From Telluribacter humicola (GTDB lineage: Bacteria; Bacteroidota; Bacteroidia; Cytophagales; Spirosomataceae): a DNA stretch of 64,000 nucleotides. Position numbers and translations under genes: made by a program. The stretch spans positions 124,001 to 188,000 of the forward strand of contig NZ_JAFIQT010000008.1 of assembly GCF_017355935.1 (NCBI RefSeq), read 5' to 3'. The notes under the pieces are model-generated. The model was not told the origin of the DNA, did not search any database, and saw only the letters and a program-made list of their open reading frames with translations. Shown piece after piece: positions 53,329 to 61,475 of this stretch (position 1 is its first letter; each line of letters opens with the position of its first letter).

Positions 53329-53758
53329 AGATAATAGATGCAAAAAGGAATAGGAAAGTAGGATATCGGAGCGTAGCAGACGCAGCGATTCCTTAAACAA
53401 GTAAATCTGAAAAAAGAGAAAGATGGCCTGAATTAAGCCAGGGCTGGAACAATCATGGGCGTAGACGTTTTCACAAAAGTAAAAAAGAGTTTTTGATTGT
53501 AGCTGATAATCAGGCTCAATTTTTTTTTGTAAATTAGTAGGAGAGGCAGCAGATGGATATAAATGGTTACTGTTTCAGTCTCCTTGCCGGATAGGGATAA
53601 ACAAGCCCTGTCAGGAGAATAAGATGTTAGCCTGGATTGACTATAAGTACTATAAATATAGGCCTGTTTAGCCTGAACTTTTGCCCACTCTGACTGGTTA
53701 TCTTTAGCCGACCTGATTAACTTTTTTCACGGCAACTTTGCTAGAAAACTCATACTGA
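53329..53758. other. Divergent spacer between MATE and hflX genes
   Basis: 430 bases without a supported reading frame. It holds a poly-T stretch near 53519-53529 and AT-rich sequence expected of two divergent promoters; a near-match TATCTTTA lies around 53699 on the plus strand. No repeat or RNA structure stands out. Confidence 0.4.
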
Positions 53759-55018
53759 ATGATTGATAAAAATAAACTGAATTCTACGGCCAAGCGTCAG
53801 GAAACTGCCGTTCTGGTAGCGGTAAGTACCCAGCGTCAGTCTGCCGAAAAAACCCAGGAATATCTGGATGAACTTGCCTTCCTGGCTACCACACTGGGCG
53901 TCAAAACTCTGCAGACTTTTTCCCAGAACCTCGACCGTCCGGATATTCGGACCTACGTGGGTAAGGGAAAGCTGGATGAAATAAAGACCTTCATCATCGA
54001 TAACCCCGTGGATATGATCATCTTTGACGATGATCTGACTCCCTCGCAGGTGCGTAACCTTGAAGGTGCTTTTGAAGAGATCAAAGTACTGGACCGGGGG
54101 CTCCTGATCCTGGATATATTTGCTATGCGCGCGCAGACCTCACAGGCCAAAGTACAGGTTGAGCTGGCTCAGTATCAGTACATGTACCCCCGCCTGACCC
54201 GCATGTGGACGCACCTTACCAGCCAGAAGGGTGGGGTGGGTATGCGCGGACCGGGTGAGAAAGAGCTCGAAACGGACCGTCGTATCATCAAGGACCGGAT
54301 TACGTTCCTGAAAGAAAAGCTGGACAAGATAGACCGGCAGGCCATTACCCGCCGCAAAGAGCGTAACCGCCTGGTGCGGGTAGCGCTGGTAGGGTATACC
54401 AACGTAGGGAAGTCCACGCTGATGCGCCGCTTGGCCAAGGCCGACGTATTTGCCGAGAATAAACTCTTCGCTACCGTAGACTCTACGGTACGGAAGGTAA
54501 CGCTGGAAAACATTCCTTTCCTGCTCACCGACACAGTAGGATTTATCCGGAAGCTGCCTACTACCCTGATTGAGTCCTTCAAATCGACGCTGGACGAGGT
54601 ACGCGAAGCCGATGTACTGCTGCACGTAGTGGATATATCGCATCCGTCTTTTGAGGAGCATATTGAGGTGGTTAACAGTACCCTGGCCGATATTGGTGCC
54701 GCCGACAAGCCTACCGTTCTGGTCTTTAACAAGATCGACCTCTACCAGCAGACTGCCGAAGAGGAGTTCTGGCACGAGGATGAAGAACCCGCCGGCGAAC
54801 CCCTGGTAGAGCAGGTACCGGCCGAAACGCTGATCGAGCGCCTCAAGAAGAGCTACATCGCCCGCAAAGCCGACCATGTGGTGTTTATCTCCGCTGAGCA
54901 GAAGGAGAATATGGAGGAGCTGCGCAACCTGATTTTTAAGCTCGTCAAGGAAAAACACTTCACCATCTATCCCAACTGGGAGAACGTCAGCCTCTCCGAC
55001 TTCGATTGGGAAGAATAA
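53759..55018 (+). CDS. hflX: GTPase HflX
   Basis: 419 residues. The N-terminal HflX domain (TAVLVAVSTQRQSAEKTQEYLDELAFLA, then YVGKGKLDEIKTFI, then VQVELAQYQYMYPRLTRMWTHL with GMRGPGEKELETDRRII) precedes a G domain: G1 GYTNVGKST, switch DSTVRKV, G3 DTVGFIRKLP, G4 NKID. It binds 50S subunits and rescues or splits stalled ribosomes. A strong terminator follows. Confidence 0.97.
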   Translation: MIDKNKLNSTAKRQETAVLVAVSTQRQSAEKTQEYLDELAFLATTLGVKTLQTFSQNLDRPDIRTYVGKGKLDEIKTFIIDNPVDMIIFDDDLTPSQVRNLEGAFEEIKVLDRGLLILDIFAMRAQTSQAKVQVELAQYQYMYPRLTRMWTHLTSQKGGVGMRGPGEKELETDRRIIKDRITFLKEKLDKIDRQAITRRKERNRLVRVALVGYTNVGKSTLMRRLAKADVFAENKLFATVDSTVRKVTLENIPFLLTDTVGFIRKLPTTLIESFKSTLDEVREADVLLHVVDISHPSFEEHIEVVNSTLADIGAADKPTVLVFNKIDLYQQTAEEEFWHEDEEPAGEPLVEQVPAETLIERLKKSYIARKADHVVFISAEQKENMEELRNLIFKLVKEKHFTIYPNWENVSLSDFDWEE

Positions 55019-55056
55019 GGGTTTGGTATAAATAGGAAAATTTCAGAAATTCGCCC

Positions 55057-55086
55057 ACGGTTTCCGGACAGTACTCCGGAAACCGT
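55057..55086 (+). terminator. Terminator of hflX
   Basis: ACGGTTTCCGGA and its complement TCCGGAAACCGT form a perfect 12-bp stem with a 6-nt loop, followed by TTCTTTC. It lies 9 bp before the tRNA gene. Confidence 0.82.
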
Positions 55087-55094
55087 TTCTTTCT

Positions 55095-55166
55095 GACCCC
55101 GTAGTTCAACGGATAGAATAGAAGTTTCCTAAACTTTAGATATGGGTTCGATTCCCGTCGGGGTCA
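55095..55166 (+). tRNA. tRNA-Arg (anticodon CCU)
   Basis: Acceptor GACCCCG pairs with CGGGGTC, the D-arm is GTTC/GAAT, the anticodon stem GAAGT/ACTTT holds loop TTCCTAA with anticodon CCT at 55128-55130, and the T-arm is ATGGG TTCGATT CCCGT. The discriminator is A and no CCA is encoded. It reads AGG codons. 72 nt. I looked for a second copy of its 3' end downstream as an attachment site and found none. Confidence 0.95.
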
Positions 55167-55168
55167 CT

Positions 55169-55197
55169 AAGCCAGGCACTTGCCTGGCTTTTTTTGT
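55169..55197 (+). terminator. Terminator of the tRNA gene
   Basis: AAGCCAGGCA pairs with TGCCTGGCTT around a 2-nt loop and is followed by a run of T. Confidence 0.88.
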
Positions 55198-55325
55198 TCC
55201 CTGCCAGCTCAACCTGATCTGTGACCACGCAGCGAGTAGATACTAAGGCCAAAAAAGCTCTTGTAATACCATGTCCCGCGGGATTTTATTCGCATAAGGC
55301 TAGTCTTAAAAATTATGACATAAAT

Positions 55326-55400
55326 CATTCGAACCATATAGCCCTATACTGGCTCTTTGAAGTATTAATAATTTACTAAGTTTGCCTCTCCTGTGAGGAT
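55326..55400 (+). repeat. Promoter-containing repeat, first copy
   Basis: About 75 bp here align without gaps to 56055-56129, at roughly three quarters of positions by eye; the best-kept words are ACTGGCTCTT and the CATT.GAACC start. This copy contains the TM2 gene promoter. Confidence 0.7.
55356..55384 (+). promoter_or_regulatory. Promoter of the TM2 gene
   Basis: TTTG (55356-55359), a 17-bp gap, and TAAGTTTG (55377-55384) match the Bacteroidetes consensus TTTG / TAnnTTTG exactly. The ATG lies 46 bp downstream. Confidence 0.65.
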
Positions 55401-55429
55401 TATATGTATTTTCAACCCTATACACCACT

Positions 55430-55717
55430 ATGAAAGATAAATTTGTCGCTGGCCTGTTGGCCCTCCTGTTCGGTGGCTTTGGATTACACCGCTTTTACCT
55501 GGGGCAAACCCGCCTGGGCGTACTCTACCTCCTTTTCTGCTGGACGCTCATTCCCTTCCTGATCGGCATCATTGATGCCTTTATCTTCTGGTTTGGCTCA
55601 CGACACGCCTTCAACTTGGAGCACAACTTCCATGCGTTCTCACACACCGGTGCCGAAACGGTCCGATTAACTTTTGAGGACCTGGAAAGGATGCAGAAAA
55701 GCGGGGAAGTAGCTTAA
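55430..55717 (+). CDS. TM2-domain membrane protein
   Basis: 95 residues. Two membrane segments around the TM2 signature: VAGLLALLFGGFGLHRFYLGQ, then GVLYLLFCWTLIPFLIGIIDAFIFW. The short C-terminal tail is acidic. TM2 proteins are widespread with unknown molecular function. It shares its promoter region with a diverged copy upstream of the nuclease-like gene 680 bp further on. Confidence 0.9.
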   Translation: MKDKFVAGLLALLFGGFGLHRFYLGQTRLGVLYLLFCWTLIPFLIGIIDAFIFWFGSRHAFNLEHNFHAFSHTGAETVRLTFEDLERMQKSGEVA

Positions 55718-55761
55718 AAGCCTCCTACCTGTTACCCTGTAATCCACAGTTACATATAGAT

Positions 55762-55947
55762 ATGAATAAACTTCTACTGGGAGTAAAGATCTTCAGTGTC
55801 ACAATTCTTTGCCTAAGTATCACAGCCTCTTTACTATCCATCCTGTACGGTAGAGTAGTTGTGGGAATAGTAGCCATTGCCTTTCAGGTTTACCTGATCT
55901 GGATAATTATGGGAAGGCCAGAGTTCTGGAAGCAGAGAATGGAGTAA
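55762..55947 (+). CDS. Two-helix small membrane protein
   Basis: 61 residues, two hydrophobic stretches (ILCLSITASLLSILYG and VVGIVAIAFQVYLIWIIMG) and a basic C-terminus (RPEFWKQRME). It follows the TM2 gene by 44 bp on the same strand and is closed by a strong terminator, so the two form a small operon. No family is recognised. Confidence 0.6.
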   Translation: MNKLLLGVKIFSVTILCLSITASLLSILYGRVVVGIVAIAFQVYLIWIIMGRPEFWKQRME

Positions 55948-55980
55948 GAGAGCTTACATGCTAATACCTTATCAAGAAAT

Positions 55981-56016
55981 AAAATCTCGCCTAATGTCTA
56001 AATCAGGCGAGATTTT
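55981..56016 (+). terminator. Terminator after the TM2 operon
   Basis: AAAATCTCGCCT (55981-55992) pairs with AGGCGAGATTTT (56005-56016), a perfect 12-bp stem with a T-rich end. Confidence 0.85.
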
Positions 56017-56054
56017 TGCTGGTATGTCACTATTTGTGTAGTTGAGTCCTAAGC

Positions 56055-56129
56055 CATTTGAACCGAATAGCTCTGTACTGGCTCTTATGAGTATTGATCA
56101 TTCAGTATGTTTACCTCTATCGTGAGAAA
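56055..56129 (+). repeat. Promoter-containing repeat, second copy
   Basis: Aligned copy of 55326-55400. The bases corresponding to the -7 element read TATGTTTA (56106-56113), and the ATG in them is the start codon of the lipoprotein nuclease-like gene. Confidence 0.7.
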
Positions 56130-56985
56130 GTACCTGCCCCTGTTGCTTCTGGCCCTATGCATAGTTGCCTGTGACGAGAATACTACCCCCTATCCCTATC
56201 CGGCCCCCGAAAGCGTACACCTGAGCCTGGGCAAGCCTACCAACACCAAAGCAGACACCGCCAACGCCACAGATTTCCTCATGATCAAGGAAGCTTATGC
56301 CCTGTCCTACAATCGCACTAACAGACATCCTAACTGGATGAGCTGGGAGCTGACCAGCGATTGGTTAGGTGTAGTCGATACGCATGAAGGTTTTAGAAAT
56401 GATCCGGAGCTACCTAAAGGATGGAGTCGTATTTCTCATCTGGAGTATCGTGATTCAGGGTTCAATATGGCTCAGCTTTGCCCTAATATGGATCGTACCA
56501 GTACAGTTGAAAGCTTCTCAGCTACCTACCTGACTACAAACGCTATCCCCATAGCTAACGTCCTACATGCTACTCTCTGGGCGCAGCTTGAAGTATTCGC
56601 CAGGAGCCTGGCCGTAAAAGGATACCATGTGTTTATTATAGCAGGAGCCTACGGCAGTGGGGGAGAAGGTTACAAAGGAGCTATTAGTAGCATAGGTAAC
56701 GGCATCAATGTCCCCGCTCATCTTTACAAAGTGATCGTGGCTATTCCCAACGGCGGTAACCTGGAAAAGATCAACGCAACCACGCCAGTCATAGCCGTAG
56801 ACTTTCCTAACCGCAACAGCCAGACCAGGAACAAGAGCTGGACAGACTTCATCACTACTCCCGAAGCCATCGAAAAAGCCGCTGGCGTTAGCTTCTTCAC
56901 TTACCTGCCCGAGCCTATAAGGAGCCAGCTAAAAACTTTACGATTTGATCCCACTACTTCACCAATAGCTCAACCCCTGCGGTAA
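56107..56985 (+). CDS. NUC1-type DNA/RNA non-specific endonuclease homologue with substituted active site
   Basis: 292 residues with a lipoprotein signal (lipobox IVAC, Cys22), so it should be membrane-anchored outside the cytoplasm. It aligns with NucA/Serratia-type nucleases: ALSYNRTNRHPNWMSWELT, then GFNMAQLCPNMDRTSTVESFSATYL, then LWAQLE. The family's DRGH motif is NMAQ here, so the catalytic His is Gln123; the metal-binding Asn is His154; Glu162 is kept. Codons are unambiguous (CAG for Gln123). Either the enzyme is dead, or it uses another mechanism or binds without cutting. A convergent terminator follows at 57147-57179. Confidence 0.85.
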   Translation: MFTSIVRKYLPLLLLALCIVACDENTTPYPYPAPESVHLSLGKPTNTKADTANATDFLMIKEAYALSYNRTNRHPNWMSWELTSDWLGVVDTHEGFRNDPELPKGWSRISHLEYRDSGFNMAQLCPNMDRTSTVESFSATYLTTNAIPIANVLHATLWAQLEVFARSLAVKGYHVFIIAGAYGSGGEGYKGAISSIGNGINVPAHLYKVIVAIPNGGNLEKINATTPVIAVDFPNRNSQTRNKSWTDFITTPEAIEKAAGVSFFTYLPEPIRSQLKTLRFDPTTSPIAQPLR

Positions 56986-57146
56986 GAATAGTATATAAAT
57001 TCAAGGTTGTATTGTAATGCGCTAATTGCCAAATAGTTTAAATCTATTATTCTTTATAGTAAATGGGGGGCTCCTACTTTATACGACGTAAATAAGATGG
57101 TACAGGCCCAGTGATTTGGAATAGAGATACCCCTGAATCATAAGTA

Positions 57147-57179
57147 AAAGAGGTCGCCTATACATAGGCGACCTCTTTT
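57147..57179. terminator. Bidirectional terminator between convergent genes
   Basis: AAAAGAGGTCGCCTAT and its complement form a near-perfect stem of about 15 bp with a small loop, A-run before and T-run after. Ends are given to within a base or two. Confidence 0.82.
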
Positions 57180-57200
57180 ACTTTAAATAAATCAAATCTA

Positions 57201-58145
57201 TCAATGCGCAGCCTTTGCGTCTGAGCCCTTGAATAGTTTGCTACCCAGGGTTACAAATTGTGCGATCACAGCTCCCAGTAGTACACCACCCAGCGCCAGC
57301 ACCAGCACTTTTACCAGCCACGCCAGTACAGGTACACTAGCCAAAGAGTGCTCTAACGCCTCCAGCGGGTGGTGCAGAAATGGCAAGCCGTGGGCAATGA
57401 TTTCGGCCCCTACCCACAGCATGGCCGCCGTACCAACATAGCCCAACGTAGTCAGGAAATTTGGCATCGACTTTACAATACCACGCCCGATCTTTTGAGT
57501 GGTGGGGCTGAATTTCTCCTGCGCCATGTGCACACCAATGTCATCTGCTTTCACGATCAGTGCCACAAAGCCATACACCGCAACGGTAATAAAGATAGCG
57601 ACCGTCAATAATACCACAATTTGGGTAACCAGGGGACTTTCGGTTACCGTGGCATAGGCAATGGCCATGATTTCTGAAGAAAGGATCAAGTCGGTTCGCA
57701 CCGCACTGGTCACCCGCTCTTTCTCCAGCTCCTGCGGGGTAATTACTTTCATTTCGTCGGTTGGCTCATCATCCGGTGCGTGGTGAGATTTGCTGAAAAT
57801 AGAATGTACCTTTTCATAGCCCTCAAAACACAGGAAGGCACCGCCGATCATAAGTACATAAGGTATAATGGCCGGAGCAAAGTACCCAAGCAACAGGGCC
57901 GCCGGCCCCAGAATAAGTACCTTGTTGATGAGCGACTTTTTAGCAATCTGATAAATGATGGAAAGTTCGCGCTTGGGATCGAGACCCACCACATACTTAG
58001 GTGTTACGGCCGTATCGTCGATAACAATGCCGGAAACCTTGCCTGTTGTTTTAGCCACCTGCGTCGGAACGTCATCGAGGCTTGCCGCACTGACTTTTAC
58101 CAGTGCCGCCACATCATCTAAAAGTGCGAGAAGACCTGTCGCCAT
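57201..58145 (-). CDS. DUF808 family inner-membrane protein (YedI-like)
   Basis: 314 residues with about seven hydrophobic segments. MATGLLALLDDVAALVKVSAASLDDVPTQVAKTTGK...GIVIDDTAVTPKYVVGLDPKRELSIIYQIAKKSLINK is the conserved DUF808 opening. E. coli YedI belongs here; function unknown. It is transcribed alone toward the nuclease-like gene, with a shared terminator between them. Confidence 0.92.
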   Translation of the reverse strand: MATGLLALLDDVAALVKVSAASLDDVPTQVAKTTGKVSGIVIDDTAVTPKYVVGLDPKRELSIIYQIAKKSLINKVLILGPAALLLGYFAPAIIPYVLMIGGAFLCFEGYEKVHSIFSKSHHAPDDEPTDEMKVITPQELEKERVTSAVRTDLILSSEIMAIAYATVTESPLVTQIVVLLTVAIFITVAVYGFVALIVKADDIGVHMAQEKFSPTTQKIGRGIVKSMPNFLTTLGYVGTAAMLWVGAEIIAHGLPFLHHPLEALEHSLASVPVLAWLVKVLVLALGGVLLGAVIAQFVTLGSKLFKGSDAKAAH

Positions 58146-58604
58146 TATATAAAGTTTAATTTAAGTTTTAAGTAAGCTCATGCTGCCTCCCAATTACTAC
58201 GGAATAACTGTGCCAGCCCTATTTTCCAAGATTCGAATGTAAGCGAAAGATGTGGGAATGTAATTGAAGGGGAGTCGTAATGTGGAAAAATTTGGATGGG
58301 GTGGTGTAGGCAGAGGTACTCTCCACTATAAAGTAGAGAGCTTTAGGCTGTACAGGTGGTGGGGCACACGTAGAGCCGGAACCTCGTTACATGCGTTAAA
58401 CTTGCCCATAGATAATTACTTCACCAGACCACTGATAGCGATCACATACCCTTGTACCGGTAGGGTATGGAGTAAACTGTATTTTGAAGTACCTACCTAC
58501 TTTGAAAAACGATACTCAGGCCAACCTGGAGCTGACCCGAGTCATTCGTGAAGTACCATAGCGATAAAGCGGAACGCAGGTATCAGATAGCCATGCCCAT
58601 ACTA
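58146..58604. other. Spacer with possible gene remnant
   Basis: 459 bases without an intact gene. The 95-codon plus-strand frame at 58264 starts with TTG and has no coding character. The right part (58493-58600) looks like a decayed outer-membrane protein end, listed separately. An imperfect CTCTC/GAGAG inverted repeat lies near 58318-58342. Confidence 0.45.
58493..58600 (-). pseudogene. Possible decayed C-terminus of an outer-membrane barrel protein
   Basis: Read on the minus strand, one frame gives GHGYLIPAFRF and, after a shift of frame, another gives WYFTNDSGQLQVGLSIVFQSR and a stop. These have the alternating aromatic pattern and closing strand of an outer-membrane barrel. A stop codon interrupts the second frame upstream. 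The stretch is short, so chance resemblance cannot be excluded. Confidence 0.3.
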
Positions 58605-59033
58605 CTACCTGGCGGGTATCTCTTTGAAGTAGTGCCTTAGTGCTTCGTGCTTTTTCAGATCTTCCAGCACATGCAGGCTGAGGGGCTTGTTAATGAAGTT
58701 AATGACGCACGGATGTACGATGGCCTTTACTTCTTCGCTGGGATTCAGAAAAGAGGTAATACAGATTTTTGTGGATGGAAACAGAGGTAGAAAGTATTTG
58801 GTAAATAGCTTGACAAATTCCCAGCCATCTATAACAGGCATGCTCAGATCGTGGAAAATTAGATCAGGAACTACCTTTTCTTGATTGGAAGCTAAAAAGT
58901 CGAAGTAATCTAATGCCTTGGTGGACTTGGTCATGGAAATGATATTTTTAGCGAATCCGGTTTTAGTGATCTTGTGTTTTGTGATAAACAGGGAGATCTC
59001 ATCGTGATCAACCACCATTACGTTCCTTATCAT
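58605..59033 (-). CDS. Stand-alone response-regulator receiver protein
   Basis: 142 residues, receiver domain only. Acidic residues in VVDHDEIS, phospho-acceptor Asp62 in LIFHDLSMPVIDGWEF, Thr/Ser in CITSFLNPS and Lys in NFINKPLS are all present, so it is a functional CheY-like protein. No output domain and no kinase is adjacent; it may act in a phosphorelay with a hybrid kinase elsewhere. Confidence 0.9.
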   Translation of the reverse strand: MIRNVMVVDHDEISLFITKHKITKTGFAKNIISMTKSTKALDYFDFLASNQEKVVPDLIFHDLSMPVIDGWEFVKLFTKYFLPLFPSTKICITSFLNPSEEVKAIVHPCVINFINKPLSLHVLEDLKKHEALRHYFKEIPAR

Positions 59034-59431
59034 TAGTTTGGTTTTAGTTGAGTAAAGCAGATGTGTCGATGTCTGTTAGTCAACAATAATTGAGCCGAGT
59101 CTTATAAATTTGTAAGGCAATTAGTATACGGTACTGAGGCCTGTACGGCCCAGATCCAATACTATTGCACCCGCAGACGGATTTAGTGCCTGGTATGGCT
59201 GGTGGTAAGAGTAGCTGTGAGGCTGTCTGTTATTGAAGGTGAATATAGAATTGTATGACACAGTTGGGAGTAGATCCGGCAGCTATTTGTAATCCCTTCC
59301 ATACTTTGATATATCACCTGACCCTACAACTTCAGTACTTGTGTTTCAGTAGATTGAAAAATCCGGCTACTTTGTTGTAATCATCAGATTCATCCAATTT
59401 CTGTAAGTAATCATACCTTAAGCTTTTGGAT
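59034..59431. other. Divergent spacer upstream of the sigma factor
   Basis: About 400 bases with no supported gene. Two TACTTTG words (near 59304 and 59370) are one base short of the TAnnTTTG box and might mark promoters for the sigma factor. No repeats or RNA structure stand out. Confidence 0.35.
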
Positions 59432-60025
59432 ATGCCCTACCTTACCGCTCTGAAACAGGAAAATGAGATTCTGCAGCAGGTCTCTCAGGGGAGCGAGAGG
59501 GCATTTGCAACGCTTTTCCATTACTATCATCAGCGTTTAGGGGTTCACATTTACAGAATCACCAGGTCGGAGGAACTGGCGGAGGAAATAGTTCAGGACG
59601 TTTTTCTGAAAATATGGCTGAACCGAGAGCTGCTTACGGACATAGATAACTTCCCGGTTTACCTGTATGTCATCTCAAAAAATGCTGCACTTAACTGTCT
59701 TAAGAAGGTTGCTAACGAGAAATCGAGGACTATTGACCTGGACCTGATTCCTGATGCAGCCTATGCTCCCGACACGAGTGAAGAGGATTACCGCTACCTG
59801 CTCATTGATGAAGCCATTGATCGCCTGCCCACCCAGCAGCGGCAGGTATATCTGCTGAGCCGGCACGAGCGCCTGCCCTATACAGAGGTGGCTACTCGTA
59901 TGAGCATTTCAAAAGAAACGGTAAAGAAGTACCTGCAGATTGCAACGGAATCCATCTCATCGTATACCCGTAATCGCTTATTGATAAGTACTTTAGTGAT
60001 CTTGTGCTATTTTATTCTAAAATAA
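59432..60025 (+). CDS. ECF RNA polymerase sigma factor (FecI/Bacteroidetes type)
   Basis: 197 residues from the ATG at 59432; a TTG two codons earlier is less likely. Region 2 is FATLFHYYHQRLGVHIYRITRSEELAEEIVQDVFLKIWLNR; region 4 is AIDRLPTQQRQVYLLSRHERLPYTEVATRMSISKETVKKYLQIA. A hydrophobic C-terminal tail (LISTLVILCYFIL) is a common feature in this subfamily. It should direct transcription of the downstream susC-type gene when released by the FecR protein. Confidence 0.92.
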   Translation: MPYLTALKQENEILQQVSQGSERAFATLFHYYHQRLGVHIYRITRSEELAEEIVQDVFLKIWLNRELLTDIDNFPVYLYVISKNAALNCLKKVANEKSRTIDLDLIPDAAYAPDTSEEDYRYLLIDEAIDRLPTQQRQVYLLSRHERLPYTEVATRMSISKETVKKYLQIATESISSYTRNRLLISTLVILCYFILK

Positions 60026-60096
60026 TTCAGAGTCAATACCCCCTTTTTACTACCCCCGATTGTCCTATTGGCAGAGTATGTCAATAATCATAACTT

Positions 60097-61281
60097 ATGG
60101 ACAATCCAGACAGCCGACTACAAGTACTTCTTGACCGCTATTACCATGGTACTGCTACTGCTCAGGAGAAAGAGGAGCTGATGTCACTTGTCCGTTCGGG
60201 GGAATATGATGCGCTTCTGGAAGAATATCTTAAAGACCAGTGGTCTAACTCTGCGGAAGGGGAGGAGCTATTCTCAAAAGAAAAAAGCAGTGCGATACTT
60301 AACTCCATCCTCGAGTATCCACAACAGGAAGAACCAGTTGAAGCAAAAGTTTTCAAACTAAACTGGATGCGATATGCCGCCGCCGCCGTGATTATTCTGA
60401 CTGGTTTTGGCGTTTGGTATAGCTATGATAAGAATCAGACTAAAGATAAGATACAGCCACAAATTGTAGAAAGTAACAGCATCAGGCCTGGGGGCAACAA
60501 AGCCTTACTCACACTGGCTGATGGTTCATCTATCGCCCTGGATCAGGTAAAGCAAGGCGTTCTGGCCAGACAGGGCAATGTCGAGATCAGTAAGCAGCAG
60601 GACGGTATCGTGGTATATAGTGCGAAATCAACCGGAGGTACCGCTGCTGCCGGAATCAATACACTAACTACTCCCAAGGGAGGCCAATACGAGATCTTAT
60701 TGCCGGATGGCAGCCAAGTCTGGCTCAACGCGTCCTCATCAATACGTTTCCCTTCTGTTTTTGCGGCTACCGAGCGCCAGGTTGAAATTACCGGCGAAGC
60801 TTATTTTCAGGTAGCGAAAGATAGGAGCAAGCCTTTCCGGGTCAGGTTCAACAAGTCTGAAGTACTGGTACTTGGGACGAGCTTCAATATCATGGCTTAT
60901 CCTGACGAAGAAACCTCAAAGACTACTCTGGTTGAAGGCTCCGTTTCAATCAGCAATGTTCATCAGCAGGCCAGGCTCGTGCCTGGTCAGCAGGCGGCTG
61001 TATTGTCAACGGGTCAAATCAAGACCCGGTACATTCCGGTGGATGAAGCCGTTGCCTGGCGAAAGGGAATGTTTCAATTCAAAAATGCTGGTGTAGAAGA
61101 AGTGGCCAGGCAGCTTGCCAGGTGGTATGATGTCGAAATCGAGTACCAGGGCCAGGTACCCGTTAAGCAGTTCACCGGCAGCGTTTCCAGACAGGTAGAG
61201 CTTACAGAAATAGTAGGGATGCTGCGGTACGCAGGAGTTAACTGCCGGATTGAGAATAAGAAGATTATTATAAGCCCGTAG
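60097..61281 (+). CDS. FecR-family anti-sigma factor / signal transducer
   Basis: 394 residues. The cytoplasmic N-terminal part (about residues 1-88) binds the sigma factor; WMRYAAAAVIILTGFGVWYSY is the single membrane helix; the periplasmic part has TPKGGQYEILLPDGSQVWLNASSSIRFPSVFA and GEAYFQVAKDRSKPFRVRF, typical FecR motifs, and a C-terminal DUF4974-like domain (FKNAGVEEVARQLARWYDVEIEYQG). It passes a signal from the STN domain of the outer-membrane receptor to the sigma factor. Confidence 0.94.
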   Translation: MDNPDSRLQVLLDRYYHGTATAQEKEELMSLVRSGEYDALLEEYLKDQWSNSAEGEELFSKEKSSAILNSILEYPQQEEPVEAKVFKLNWMRYAAAAVIILTGFGVWYSYDKNQTKDKIQPQIVESNSIRPGGNKALLTLADGSSIALDQVKQGVLARQGNVEISKQQDGIVVYSAKSTGGTAAAGINTLTTPKGGQYEILLPDGSQVWLNASSSIRFPSVFAATERQVEITGEAYFQVAKDRSKPFRVRFNKSEVLVLGTSFNIMAYPDEETSKTTLVEGSVSISNVHQQARLVPGQQAAVLSTGQIKTRYIPVDEAVAWRKGMFQFKNAGVEEVARQLARWYDVEIEYQGQVPVKQFTGSVSRQVELTEIVGMLRYAGVNCRIENKKIIISP

Positions 61282-61330
61282 GACTGCATATACAGAATAC
61301 AATCCTGACTAAACCTAAACCCTTAACACA

Positions 61331-61360
61331 ATGACACCAATCCTACACCCACCGCCCTGA
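61331..61360 (+). other. Possible 9-codon leader peptide (MTPILHPPP)
   Basis: An ATG preceded by CCTAAACCCTTAACACA opens a 9-codon frame ending in three prolines and TGA. The context resembles that of the susC start (CCTAAACCTTTACAAATG). The stop lies in the first hairpin (61353-61370). Consecutive prolines stall ribosomes, so an attenuation role is conceivable. Confidence 0.3.
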
Positions 61361-61407
61361 AAGTAGGGCGCCAAAACAAAAGGGGAAAATGCGCTAACAT
61401 TTTCCCC
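61353..61407 (+). promoter_or_regulatory. Two hairpins in the susC leader
   Basis: CGCCCT/AGGGCG (61353-61358, 61365-61370; 6 bp) and GGGGAAAATG/CATTTTCCCC (61382-61391, 61398-61407; 10 bp perfect). Neither is followed by a T-run, so they are not plain terminators; they may stabilise the mRNA or control translation. Confidence 0.55.
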
Positions 61408-61475
61408 GATGTTCAGGCACGCAACCGAGCTTCTCTCACAAAGTCCTTTTGCTATTCCTAAACCTTTACAAATGT

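Noticed and set aside
54140-54958. 272-codon frame antisense to hflX
   Set aside because: hflX has all its G motifs; the antisense frame is a by-product of codon use.
55150-57000. tRNA-Arg 3' end as attachment site of an integrated island
   Set aside because: No second copy of the tRNA end and no integrase gene in the downstream 2 kb.
58264-58551. 95-codon plus-strand frame
   Set aside because: TTG start, no recognisable domain, and it overlaps the possible outer-membrane remnant on the other strand.
58605-59033. Receiver protein as partner of the kinase at 48366
   Set aside because: It lacks a LytTR domain and is 9 kb away with no shared operon; no evidence links them.
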